Positions 51,770 through 60,348 of a DNA stretch of 64,000 bases are shown here, one piece after another. How positions within the stretch are numbered: position 1 is the stretch's first letter; the number at the start of each line of letters is the position of its first letter. The notes beneath the pieces are model-generated. The model was not told where the DNA came from. It searched no databases and saw only the letters and a list, made by a program, of their open reading frames with translations. This DNA comes from an uncultured Clostridium sp. (lineage in GTDB: Bacteria; Bacillota; Clostridia; Clostridiales; Clostridiaceae). Location: assembly GCA_900539375.1 (NCBI GenBank), contig UQBY01000016.1, forward strand, positions 17,160 through 81,159, read 5' to 3'. The position numbers were made by a program, and so were the translations under genes.

Positions 51770-52747
51770 TTATGTTGTTTCCCCTTCTATAAGCTCTACA
51801 GAGTGAAAGCTTTCTTTATTTTTAATTTCTTCCCCATTTATAAGCTTTATAAGTTTGTCTACTGCATCCATGCAGATTTCTTTAATTGGTTGTTTTATTG
51901 TTGTTAACTTAGGTATGAAGAGCTTTGAATTCTCAGTGCCATCATATCCTATTACCTTAAACTCCTCTGGAATTCTTATTCCTCTTTTTTGTGCTTCCTT
52001 TATTATCTGAATGGCCATATTGTCTGTTGCAAATACTCCATCAATATTTTTATAGTTATTAAACATATAATTTATATAATGCTGATTTTCATTTATTGAA
52101 AATGTATTAACTTCCATTTCAATAGTTATTACATTTATATTATTCTCTTTCATAATTTTTTCAAAAACTTCATGTCTTTTATTTGCATAAGATTTTAAAT
52201 TTTTACTTCCTACAAACTGCACCACATTACTACATCCAGCTTTAATAAGATGTTCTGCTACTAAAATTCCTCCTTGATTATGATCTGCTGCTACTATGGG
52301 TATCTCATTTCCTAAAAATCTATCTAATGCTATTATTGGAGAATTTATCTTTAAATACTCTTCTATTTCTAAGGTATGGCTTCCTATTATAATACCATCA
52401 ACCTGATTTCTCTGAAGCATATTTATATATTCCTTTTCTCTTTCCTTACTTGCATATGCATTACAAAGCATAAGTTTATATCCATTTTTGTATAAATACT
52501 CTTCTATATATTTTGTTTCCTCTCCATAAAAGTTAATACTTATATCTGGAAGTATTAAGCCTATTAAATTTGTCTTTTTTCTAAAGAGATTTTGTGCAAG
52601 CTCATTAGGATGATAATTTAGCTTTTCCATAGCATCATAAACCTTTTTCCTTGTTTTTTCAGATATGTATCCTCTATTATTCATCACTCTAGATACAGTT
52701 GTTACAGATACTCCTGACTCATTTGCAACATCTTTTATATTAGTCAA
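51770..52747 (-). CDS. LacI family repressor (ScrR-like)
   Basis: 325 residues from a TTG start at 52747, which gives the canonical opening MTNIKDVANESGVSVTTVSR; the ribosome site AAGGGGTG lies six bases before it, and the upstream GTG at 52756 overlaps that site. A LacI helix-turn-helix and hinge (NELAQNLFRKKTNLIG) precede a periplasmic-binding-protein sensor domain with VDGIIIGSH and VIGYDGTENSKL. Likely represses the convergent fructokinase-sucrose phosphorylase operon through the palindrome at 49185. Confidence 0.92.
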   Translation of the reverse strand: MTNIKDVANESGVSVTTVSRVMNNRGYISEKTRKKVYDAMEKLNYHPNELAQNLFRKKTNLIGLILPDISINFYGEETKYIEEYLYKNGYKLMLCNAYASKEREKEYINMLQRNQVDGIIIGSHTLEIEEYLKINSPIIALDRFLGNEIPIVAADHNQGGILVAEHLIKAGCSNVVQFVGSKNLKSYANKRHEVFEKIMKENNINVITIEMEVNTFSINENQHYINYMFNNYKNIDGVFATDNMAIQIIKEAQKRGIRIPEEFKVIGYDGTENSKLFIPKLTTIKQPIKEICMDAVDKLIKLINGEEIKNKESFHSVELIEGETT

Positions 52748-52774
52748 TACAAGCACCCCTTTTTATTTATAATT

Positions 52775-52794
52775 GTGTTTATTATAACACAAAT
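52775..52794 (-). promoter_or_regulatory. Palindrome over the lacI promoter
   Basis: TTGTGTT and AACACAA flank a six-base centre TATTAT in the region just upstream of the LacI gene; on the minus strand the centre includes TATAAT, the likely -10. A possible autoregulatory or second-regulator site; its half-sites differ from the AACCGG operator. Confidence 0.4.
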
Positions 52795-52849
52795 TTTAAA
52801 TAAATTTTTTTAAAAGAGCTTTTTCTAAATTCCTATAACAATTCTATTA

Positions 52850-53725
52850 TTACTTACTATCACCTTTCTTATATATATTTTTAGGATTTAGTATATTATT
52901 TTCTAATCTATTTCTTTTTCTAAATTCTCTTGGTGATAAGCCTTGAAACTTATGAAAGGCTTTAGAAAATGATAATTGATTACTATACCCACAGGATATT
53001 GCAATTTGATTAATAGTATAATCAGTATTCATTAATAACTCCATTGCCTTTTTCATTCTATACATAAGTAAAAATTCCTGTGGGGATACCTTTAAAGCTT
53101 TTTTAAATATTGTAGTTAAATAGCTTCTATTTAAGGAAAGATAATCTGCTATCTCATTAACATTAACAACATTTTGATAATTATTTATAATATATTCCAT
53201 TGCCTTATTAACATATAAATTATTATCCTTGCTTTTTTCTTTTTTATAAGGAACATCAGCACTTTTAGATAAATATGAAAAAAATTCAAATAATTTTCCT
53301 TGAATAAAAAATTCATTACTATAACTTAATTTATTGTGGTTCAGCATAGAAATTACTATTTCTTTTAATTCATTTATATTATCACTATGAATCACTAAAT
53401 TATTACTATCTAAATTACATCTGCTTAAATAAGGCTTTGCTTTAGTTCCATCAAACCCTATCCATACATATGTCCATGGATTATCATTATCTGCTTGATA
53501 GTATGTTATAACATTAGGCATAATTAAAAAGGCATCTCCCTTTCCTATTTCATATATTTTACCATTAACATGATACTTTCCCTTTCCTGATAAACAATAA
53601 TGTATTAAATAGTGGGTTCTAACTGATGGTCCATAATAATAATTAGAAGGACATTCTTCCATACCACAAAATACTACATGCAATTCTTCAAATGACTTAT
53701 TTTCTAATTCTAAGTACGAGTACAT
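52850..53725 (-). CDS. AraC family regulator (MsmR/RafR-like)
   Basis: 291 residues. An N-terminal cupin sugar-sensing domain (YGPSVRTHYLIHYCLSGKG, VNGKIYEIGKGDAFLI) is followed by two C-terminal helix-turn-helices (LSLNRSYLTTIFKKALKVSP and IAISCGYSNQLSFSKAFHKF). In streptococcal msm loci the AraC-type MsmR activates raffinose/melibiose genes; here it sits directly 3' of the transporter operon, behind that operon's terminator, with its own extended -10 (TGATATAAT). Confidence 0.9.
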   Translation of the reverse strand: MYSYLELENKSFEELHVVFCGMEECPSNYYYGPSVRTHYLIHYCLSGKGKYHVNGKIYEIGKGDAFLIMPNVITYYQADNDNPWTYVWIGFDGTKAKPYLSRCNLDSNNLVIHSDNINELKEIVISMLNHNKLSYSNEFFIQGKLFEFFSYLSKSADVPYKKEKSKDNNLYVNKAMEYIINNYQNVVNVNEIADYLSLNRSYLTTIFKKALKVSPQEFLLMYRMKKAMELLMNTDYTINQIAISCGYSNQLSFSKAFHKFQGLSPREFRKRNRLENNILNPKNIYKKGDSK

Positions 53726-53787
53726 TAGATGCTCCTTTCTTAACTTTTATTTTTTTTATTATATCACAAAAATATACTTAATTTTTA

Positions 53788-53845
53788 ATAAAAGGGATAT
53801 GGTGTAAACTTGTAAACATAGTTGTACCACATCCCTTTTTATATT
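53788..53845 (-). terminator. Terminator of the alpha-galactoside transporter operon
   Basis: AAAAGGGATATGGT (53790-53803) pairs with ACCACATCCCTTTT (53826-53839), one wobble; T-rich on both strands. Separates the permease gene from the araC promoter. Confidence 0.8.
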
Positions 53846-53883
53846 ATAAGCAATTTAAAATATTATAATCTATTACTTTCTTA

Positions 53884-54726
53884 TTATTTAACTGCACCAT
53901 TTACTACTCCATTAATGATATGCTTTTGACAGAAAACATAGAAAATTAAAATTGGAATTAATGCAAGCAAATATGAAGCAAATGCTAAATTATAGTTTGT
54001 CCCAAATTGACTTTGGAAATTTAATTGTGCTATTGGTAATGTATTTTGTCCTGTACCACTTAATAGTATTAATGGAAGCATAACATCATTCCATGTACCT
54101 AATGCTGTTAATACTGCTACAGTAGCATGCATAGGTTTCATTAATGGGAAAATTACCTTCCAGTAGGTTTTCCATGTACTAGCTCCATCTATACTTGCTG
54201 CTTCCTCTAAATCTAAAGGAATGTTTTTTAAATATCCTGTATAAAGCATTAAATTCATTGGCAAGTTAAATACTACATATAATAATACTACTCCAAATCT
54301 ATTGGCTATCCCCATAATTGCAGTCTGCTTTACAATAGGCATCATAATTATTGCAAAAGGAACAAACATTCCACTAATTAAATAAAAATAAATAAATTTA
54401 TAGCCTTTCTTTTTCATATTTCTTCCTATAGCATACCCTGCTAAAGAATGAATAAGTATTACCAAAACAATAGTTGAAATAGTAATTAACAAGCTATTTG
54501 CTAATGAGTGCCAAAAGTTTGTAACCTTCATTGCTTCAATAAAGTTATCTAAACTCCAAGAGTTTGGTAATGATAATGCACCTGCAATATCATTAGTCAT
54601 TTCTGAAGGACTTTTAAAAGCAATTACTATTGTCATATATAAAGGAAAGAATACTGTAATACAACCTAATATTAATAAAATGTTAACTAATACATTTGTT
54701 TGTCTAGGAGTTCTTAATTTCTTCAT
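53884..54726 (-). CDS. Sugar ABC transporter permease (MsmG/RafG-like)
   Basis: 280 residues, six membrane helices, CUT1-family permease. The EAA loop reads LEEAASIDGASTWKTYWKVIFPLMKP; ends with the usual QKHIINGVVNGAVK. Overlaps the stop of the partner permease by one base. Imports alpha-galactosides together with the two genes before it; no ATPase gene is present in the locus. Confidence 0.92.
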   Translation of the reverse strand: MKKLRTPRQTNVLVNILLILGCITVFFPLYMTIVIAFKSPSEMTNDIAGALSLPNSWSLDNFIEAMKVTNFWHSLANSLLITISTIVLVILIHSLAGYAIGRNMKKKGYKFIYFYLISGMFVPFAIIMMPIVKQTAIMGIANRFGVVLLYVVFNLPMNLMLYTGYLKNIPLDLEEAASIDGASTWKTYWKVIFPLMKPMHATVAVLTALGTWNDVMLPLILLSGTGQNTLPIAQLNFQSQFGTNYNLAFASYLLALIPILIFYVFCQKHIINGVVNGAVK

Positions 54727-55610
54727 TATAATTGTTCCTCCTTTTTACCTAAAAATTTTAATTGGAATACAGAAATTATTAAAATTACTATAAAGAAAAT
54801 TACTGCATTAGCACTTTGATATCCAAAAGCTCCACCTGATAATCCACCATTATAAATTAAATATGAAATGGATTCTGTACTTCTTGCAGGTCCTCCTCCT
54901 GTTAAAGATACAATTTGATCAAATACCATTAAGAAATTCTTCATACATAAAACCATGTTAATTGTGAAAAATGGCATTATTAATGGAAATGTAATATTCT
55001 TAAATTTCTTAAAGCCTACAGCCCCATCAATTTCTCCAGCTTCATAAACATCTTCAGGCACTGTTTGTAAGCCTGAAATATAAATTAATGTATTCATTGC
55101 AATTGACTGCCAAGATACACATATTACTAATGCAAACCATGCTGTTTTAGGGCTGGCAAGCAAACTGTTACTTAATGCTCCACTTCCTACTGCTTTCCCA
55201 ATTGCAGGCAAAATATAAGTGAAGAAGAAATTAAATACATAACCAATTACTAATCCCCCTAAAATATTAGGTAAGAAATAGATAGCTCTTAAAGCTCCCT
55301 TTGCACGTATTTTAGAATTTAAACCTAAGGCTAGTATTAAACTTATAACGTTTACTAATATTGTACATACAATTGCAAATCCAAAGGTAAATATATAAGA
55401 ATTAATTACTCTTGAATCACTAAACAAATCTATATAGTTTCTTAATCCTACAAATTGAAAGCTTCCAAATCCTCTAAAGTTAGTTAAACTATAACCAAAG
55501 CCCTGTATAACTGCCATTGTATTAAATGTAAAGAATAATAATACAATTGGTATAGTAATGGCTAAAAATGTTTTTGAACGATTATTTATAGACACCTTTC
55601 TCATATTCAT
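54726..55610 (-). CDS. Sugar ABC transporter permease (MsmF/RafF-like)
   Basis: 294 residues, six membrane helices, CUT1-family. The EAA loop VYEAGEIDGAVGFKKFKNITFPLI and the later FDQIVSLTGGGPARSTESISYLIY motif are typical of the first permease of raffinose/multiple-sugar importers. Lies between the binding protein and the second permease; GAGGAAG upstream. Confidence 0.92.
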   Translation of the reverse strand: MNMRKVSINNRSKTFLAITIPIVLLFFTFNTMAVIQGFGYSLTNFRGFGSFQFVGLRNYIDLFSDSRVINSYIFTFGFAIVCTILVNVISLILALGLNSKIRAKGALRAIYFLPNILGGLVIGYVFNFFFTYILPAIGKAVGSGALSNSLLASPKTAWFALVICVSWQSIAMNTLIYISGLQTVPEDVYEAGEIDGAVGFKKFKNITFPLIMPFFTINMVLCMKNFLMVFDQIVSLTGGGPARSTESISYLIYNGGLSGGAFGYQSANAVIFFIVILIISVFQLKFLGKKEEQL

Positions 55611-55642
55611 ATTTATCTTCCTCTCTCCCTACTATTATATTA

Positions 55643-56920
55643 TTATTGATTTTTGTCATTATATTCTTTTAATCTAGTAATAATATCTCTGTTATATCGA
55701 GCCCAATCATTATCAAATCCTTTTAAAAATTTATCTAAATTGCCATCAATTAAATATGTTTGAATTAAAGCATCTGCTCCTAGCTCCGTTGGATAATGAT
55801 GATCTGGATAATCTTGAAGTTTATCTTCATCAATATAAGGTTTCATTCCCTCAATTGTTTTATTCAATGTAAAGTTACCTTTTTTACATGATACAGACAT
55901 TTGACTATCAATATATTTTTGTACATTTTCATCCCTTTGTAAAAACTCTAATACTCTATAACATGCTTCTTTGTTTTCTGTGTCCTCTAGCACAGAAAAT
56001 TGTAAATCAATTCCTGAATTTAAAATATTTTTTGATTCATCATCTGTTGCAGGCATAACAAATGATTGAATATCTATTTCTGGATTAACTGTTAAAATCT
56101 GTGCAATTGCATAGCTTCCAATTGCATACATTGCAGATTCTCCCCTTGCAAAAGCAGTACAAGCATCATTATATCCATAAGCAAAAGGATCATTTTTACA
56201 ATATTGAATTAGTTCTTTTTGTTTCTCTGCAATTTCACCATAATGGTTTGCAAAAGTATCCTCTCCTAAATTTACTTTTGTAAATATATCTGGACTTGTT
56301 AAGTTTACTGCTAAAGCATTCCAAGGTGCTAATGTTGTCCAAGTATCCTTATATCCAAATGTAAAAGGGGAAATACCTTCTGATTGAATTTCCTTACACA
56401 ATTCAATTAATTCAGTCCATGTCTTTGGAACATTCCAGCCATGTTTCTTAAACATTTCAGCATTATATAATATTCCTGAGGCATTTGCTGCATAAGGTAC
56501 TGCATATACACCTTCCTTTGGAACTAATTCTAACTCCTTATCAATAGCTAAATACCTATCCTTAATTTCTTTAATTCCTTCATAATCGCTAATATCAGCT
56601 AAAACATCTGCATCAACTAAATTTGAAAATGTATTATCTCCTCCAATAGCAATAATATCTGGATTATCATTTCTAATTAATCGAGTTTTAATTATAGTAA
56701 CTGCATCATTTGGTGAATCGATTACTAAATTAAGATCAGGGTTTTCCTTATTAAACTCTTCTGCAAATTCTTCAAAAATACTTACTGCTTCCCTCTTATA
56801 ATTTACTAACTCTATAGTAGTTTTTCCAGATATATTTCTACCACTATCACTACAACCTGTAAACAAGCTAGTAGCTAAACCAATACCTAGAACTATTGTA
56901 ATAATTCTTTCTAATTTCAT
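55643..56920 (-). CDS. Sugar-binding lipoprotein (MsmE/RafE-like)
   Basis: 425 residues. The signal peptide ends in lipobox LFTGC (cysteine near 23). SBP_bac_1 fold: FEEFAEEFNKENPDLNL, YAANASGILYNAEMFKKHG, TWTELIELCKEI and FARGESAMYAIGSYA. Captures raffinose/stachyose/melibiose-type sugars, as judged by the adjacent GH36 gene in the same operon. Confidence 0.92.
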   Translation of the reverse strand: MKLERIITIVLGIGLATSLFTGCSDSGRNISGKTTIELVNYKREAVSIFEEFAEEFNKENPDLNLVIDSPNDAVTIIKTRLIRNDNPDIIAIGGDNTFSNLVDADVLADISDYEGIKEIKDRYLAIDKELELVPKEGVYAVPYAANASGILYNAEMFKKHGWNVPKTWTELIELCKEIQSEGISPFTFGYKDTWTTLAPWNALAVNLTSPDIFTKVNLGEDTFANHYGEIAEKQKELIQYCKNDPFAYGYNDACTAFARGESAMYAIGSYAIAQILTVNPEIDIQSFVMPATDDESKNILNSGIDLQFSVLEDTENKEACYRVLEFLQRDENVQKYIDSQMSVSCKKGNFTLNKTIEGMKPYIDEDKLQDYPDHHYPTELGADALIQTYLIDGNLDKFLKGFDNDWARYNRDIITRLKEYNDKNQ

Positions 56921-56936
56921 ATTTATCCCTCCACAT

Positions 56937-59156
56937 CTATATTTTTTCTAAATATAAACAAACACTTGCATAATCAGCAATCTGTCTAGGTAAAGATATT
57001 CCTGCCTTCATTAAATAATCTCCAGTTGCTTCCTTAATTCCGTCCCATTGTCCCTTACATTCAGTATTAGCTTCAAAAGATAAATTAATTTTATATTTTA
57101 TATTTGGGTCTAATCCCTTTAATTTAATTATTCTAGAATAGCCATTAGAGACTGCCTTTTGATAAACTACTGTAAATAAAACATTTTCTTTATTATTATC
57201 CACAATCATATTTGCTGATAAAACATCCTTTGTAGGATTAGTTAATCTATAATACTTACCTTTATAAACTAAAGGTTGTACTTTTTTATAGAATTTAATT
57301 TGTTCTTTTATTAGTTGTTCCTCTTTTTCAGTTATTTTAGATAAATCCATTTCATATCCAAAGGAGCCATTAAGTGCTACTATTCCTCTTGTTTCAAAAG
57401 GAGTAATTCTTCCAGTTTGGTGATTAGGTGTTGCAGAAACATGAGAACCAACTGTATTTATTGGATATCCAAATGAAGTACCATACTGAATAGTTAATCT
57501 ATCAATTGCATCAGTATTATCAGAACACCATATTTGTGGAGTATAATATAGCATACCAGCATCAAATCTTCCTCCTCCACCTGAGCAACCTTCAAATAGT
57601 ACATTAGGGAATTTATTTATTAATCTTTCTAATAATGAATATAATCCCAATACATATTTATGTAATATTTCACCATTGTCTGTTAATAATGAATAAACAT
57701 CACTAATGCTTCTATTCATATCCCATTTAACATATGTAATTGGAGCACTGCTTAAAATACCAGATATTTTTTCATACAAATATTCAACTACATCTTCTCT
57801 AGATAAATCTAATACTAACTGGCTTCTACTTTTATTTGGTTTTCTATTTGGTGCTTTTAATACCCATTCAGGATGAACTGTATATAATGTTGATATTTCT
57901 GAAATCATTTCTGGCTCAAACCAAATTCCAAATTCCATTCCTTCATCATTTACTCTTTTTACTAAACTTTCTAAAGTTCCATTTAACTTTTCCTCATCAA
58001 CAATCCAGTCCCCTAACCCAGATTTATCATCATTTCTGTTTGTAAACCATCCATCATCCATTACTAATAAATCTACACCTAATTTAGAAGCAGATTTAGC
58101 TATATCTACTAGCTTGTCTGCATTAAAATCAAAATATGTGGCTTCCCAATTGTTAATAAGAACTGGTCTTTTTCCATCTTTATATTTTCCTCTAATTAAA
58201 TGACTACGATATACGTCATGATAATTGTGACTTAATTTAGTAAAACCATTATTTGAATATGTAATTACTGCCTCTGGAGTAATAAAACTTTCCTTTTTAC
58301 TTAATCTCCATTTAAATCCTTCTGGCTGAATTCCCATAACTACTCTTGTTTGATCAATTTGATCGACCTCTGTTTCAATTAAAAATCCGCCACTATACAA
58401 TAATGCCATTCCATAGCATTCTCCATAATCTTCAGTAGTATTATCTTCATGAAGTATAATAAAAGGATTATGTTGATGGCTAGAAGTCCCTCTTTTGCTT
58501 CCTATTGCAGTAATTCCATGAGGAAGATCTATACTTTCTTCAATTCTTTCCATTGTATGTCTTCCATAAAAATGTTTTTGTTTCCATTTACCATAAGGTA
58601 AATCTAAACAAAGAGAAGATAATTTGCATAAATTAATATCTGTATCTGATAAATTTTTTACTTTTGCACATCTAGTAATAATATCAAACTCTTCAAAAAC
58701 ACTATAATATAAAGTTAATTCACTAAATCCACTTGTATCTTTTAAAGTTATCTCTAATGTTTCAGCATCATTTTCTAATCCATATAAAGCTGGCATTCCT
58801 TCTATACCATATTTCCCCTTATATATCTTATGTTCAACATAACGCCAATCTACTAAATGAGTACCATCACCATTTTCAATATTAACTGAACTTACTCTAA
58901 AATCTCCAACACCATAGGATGTAAATTCTTGTGGTAATGTGTCTAAAGAAAATGTTCTATCACTTTCAGTTTCATATATATTGCCTGAAAACCCATGATC
59001 ATGACTTCTCCATATCATTCCAGCATTTCCTTCATTAAATGTGTCACCATAATATGTATGCATTAACACATTACTTTTTGCAATCATCATTTGATATAGT
59101 GTGTTATTAGTTTTTAAATTAAATATTTTTTCTTTTTTGTTAAATATAATCGACAT
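56937..59156 (-). CDS. aga: Alpha-galactosidase, GH36 (raffinose locus)
   Basis: 739 residues, cytoplasmic. Nucleophile D479 in VKWDMNRS; acid/base in WCSDNTDAIDRL; GCSGGGGRFDAGMLYYTPQIW between. First gene of an operon with a CUT1 importer. It releases galactose from raffinose-family sugars, leaving sucrose for the sucrose phosphorylase encoded nearby. Similar in design to the enzyme at 4744-6921 but clearly diverged, so an old duplication or separate acquisition. GGAGG precedes the ATG. Confidence 0.95.
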   Translation of the reverse strand: MSIIFNKKEKIFNLKTNNTLYQMMIAKSNVLMHTYYGDTFNEGNAGMIWRSHDHGFSGNIYETESDRTFSLDTLPQEFTSYGVGDFRVSSVNIENGDGTHLVDWRYVEHKIYKGKYGIEGMPALYGLENDAETLEITLKDTSGFSELTLYYSVFEEFDIITRCAKVKNLSDTDINLCKLSSLCLDLPYGKWKQKHFYGRHTMERIEESIDLPHGITAIGSKRGTSSHQHNPFIILHEDNTTEDYGECYGMALLYSGGFLIETEVDQIDQTRVVMGIQPEGFKWRLSKKESFITPEAVITYSNNGFTKLSHNYHDVYRSHLIRGKYKDGKRPVLINNWEATYFDFNADKLVDIAKSASKLGVDLLVMDDGWFTNRNDDKSGLGDWIVDEEKLNGTLESLVKRVNDEGMEFGIWFEPEMISEISTLYTVHPEWVLKAPNRKPNKSRSQLVLDLSREDVVEYLYEKISGILSSAPITYVKWDMNRSISDVYSLLTDNGEILHKYVLGLYSLLERLINKFPNVLFEGCSGGGGRFDAGMLYYTPQIWCSDNTDAIDRLTIQYGTSFGYPINTVGSHVSATPNHQTGRITPFETRGIVALNGSFGYEMDLSKITEKEEQLIKEQIKFYKKVQPLVYKGKYYRLTNPTKDVLSANMIVDNNKENVLFTVVYQKAVSNGYSRIIKLKGLDPNIKYKINLSFEANTECKGQWDGIKEATGDYLMKAGISLPRQIADYASVCLYLEKI

Positions 59157-59180
59157 TTTTATCCTCCTTTTTCACTATTA

Positions 59181-59214
59181 TGTTTTCGTTTTCATAGGTT
59201 AAGTATATCATTTT
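59181..59214 (-). promoter_or_regulatory. aga operon promoter and cre-like site
   Basis: Minus-strand TATACT (near 59213-59208) lacks a good -35, as expected for an AraC-activated promoter. TGAAAACGAAAACA (59194-59181) matches the CcpA cre consensus at 13 of 14 positions and lies just downstream of the start region, a repression position. The rest of the 409-base gap to thyX shows AT-rich sequence with repeated TTTTCATA-like words and the thyX promoter. Confidence 0.5.
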
Positions 59215-59424
59215 CATAAATATTAAACATTTCATATTGTTATGAAAATATGTCCAAATGTTAGTTTTATTTTTTAATTAATTCTATTAATTAAAAACTC
59301 TATATTATCTAGTATTAAATTTATATAAAGTGTATAATTATATAAATTTATTAAACTTGTTAAATTGGTATTAAAATAAATATAAATAAAATTTTATAAT
59401 AAGTATTTTCGTTTTTAATATTTA

Positions 59425-59434
59425 ATGGTATAAT
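59425..59434 (+). promoter_or_regulatory. Extended -10 promoter of thyX
   Basis: TGGTATAAT (extended -10, TATAAT at 59429-59434) about 130 bases before the thyX start, with a weak -35. Confidence 0.45.
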
Positions 59435-59565
59435 TACACTTAAGTCATTTCTTTTGTGATATGTTTTTACGAAATCATTATATCAGAAAGGAATGGCTTT
59501 TTGAATTTTCAAAATTTTTGTTTATTCAACAACCTAATAAATTATTTAAAAGGAGTCTAGAAAGT

Positions 59566-60186
59566 ATGAAAATAATAAATCCTTCTGTTATATTAGAAGA
59601 TAAAATTGATGGAAAAGAATTATTAAAGAAAATTGAAAGAATAGGTCGTGTATGCTATAAAAGTGAAGGGAACATAAAGGAAGAATCTGCTGAAAAATTT
59701 ATAGCTAACATATTACATAGACATCATGAATCTGTAATAGAACATGAAAGCATTTCTGTAAGAGTAATTTGTGATAGAGGGGTAACTCATGAAATTGTAA
59801 GACATAGAATAGCAAGCTATAGTCAAGAAAGTACAAGATATTGTAACTACTCAAATGATAAATTTGGAAATGAATTAACATTTATAAAACCATGTTTCTG
59901 GAATGAAGATGATGAAGCTTATAAAACTTGGGAAAACATGATGAAAAATATAGAAGAAACCTATATGAAAATGATAGCTTCTGGAGTTACTCCACAAGAA
60001 GCTAGAAGTATACTTCCAAATTCAATAAAAACAGAAATTGTTATAACTATGAACTTAAGAGAATGGAGACATTTCTTTAAATTAAGAATAGCACCTTCTG
60101 CCCACCCTCAAATGATAGAAGTTGCTAAAATGATACTAGATTTATTTAAGAAAAATGTCCCATTAATATTTGATGACATAGAATAA
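59566..60186 (+). CDS. thyX: Flavin-dependent thymidylate synthase
   Basis: 206 residues from the ATG at 59566, preceded by AAAAGGAG; an upstream in-frame ATG at 59461 would add 35 residues not expected in the family. ThyX motif RHRIASYSQES (RHRX7S, near residue 83-93) and REWRHFFKLRIAPSAHPQ are present. Makes dTMP from dUMP using FAD and methylenetetrahydrofolate. Confidence 0.94.
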   Translation: MKIINPSVILEDKIDGKELLKKIERIGRVCYKSEGNIKEESAEKFIANILHRHHESVIEHESISVRVICDRGVTHEIVRHRIASYSQESTRYCNYSNDKFGNELTFIKPCFWNEDDEAYKTWENMMKNIEETYMKMIASGVTPQEARSILPNSIKTEIVITMNLREWRHFFKLRIAPSAHPQMIEVAKMILDLFKKNVPLIFDDIE

Positions 60187-60348
60187 GCTTAATTCAAAAA
60201 TATTAGTTTCCTTATGTTATTTTTTTAGGAAGCCCGACTCACTTTGCTCGCTAGGTAGGTTCGAAGAGCAAAATATAAAATTTTGATTCTCACCTATCCA
60301 CAGGCTCTTGCGTCACGCCTTCATAAATAAGGGAACTAATATTTTAAT
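60187..60348 (-). repeat. Full copy of a dispersed inverted-arm repeat between thyX and feoB
   Basis: Terminal arms of 19 bases (60197-60215 and 60327-60345) are complementary with a single wobble. The interior is markedly richer in G+C than its surroundings and can fold further (CAAAAT/ATTTTG at 60269-60285; AGAGC with GCTCT). Ordered blocks shared with 27652-27744 include TTATGAA, AGAGCCTGT and AATAACATAAGGAA. It fills the gap between two convergent stop codons, so it may act as a bidirectional terminator or RNA-stabilising element. Confidence 0.65.

Noticed and set aside
59461..59565. In-frame 35-codon extension of thyX starting at ATG 59461
   Set aside because: No ribosome site before it, whereas AAAAGGAG precedes the ATG at 59566, and the shorter protein matches the expected family start.
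60250..60275. GGTTCGAA resembling a tRNA T-arm
   Set aside because: No acceptor, D-arm or anticodon arm could be arranged around it; it lies inside the inverted-arm repeat.
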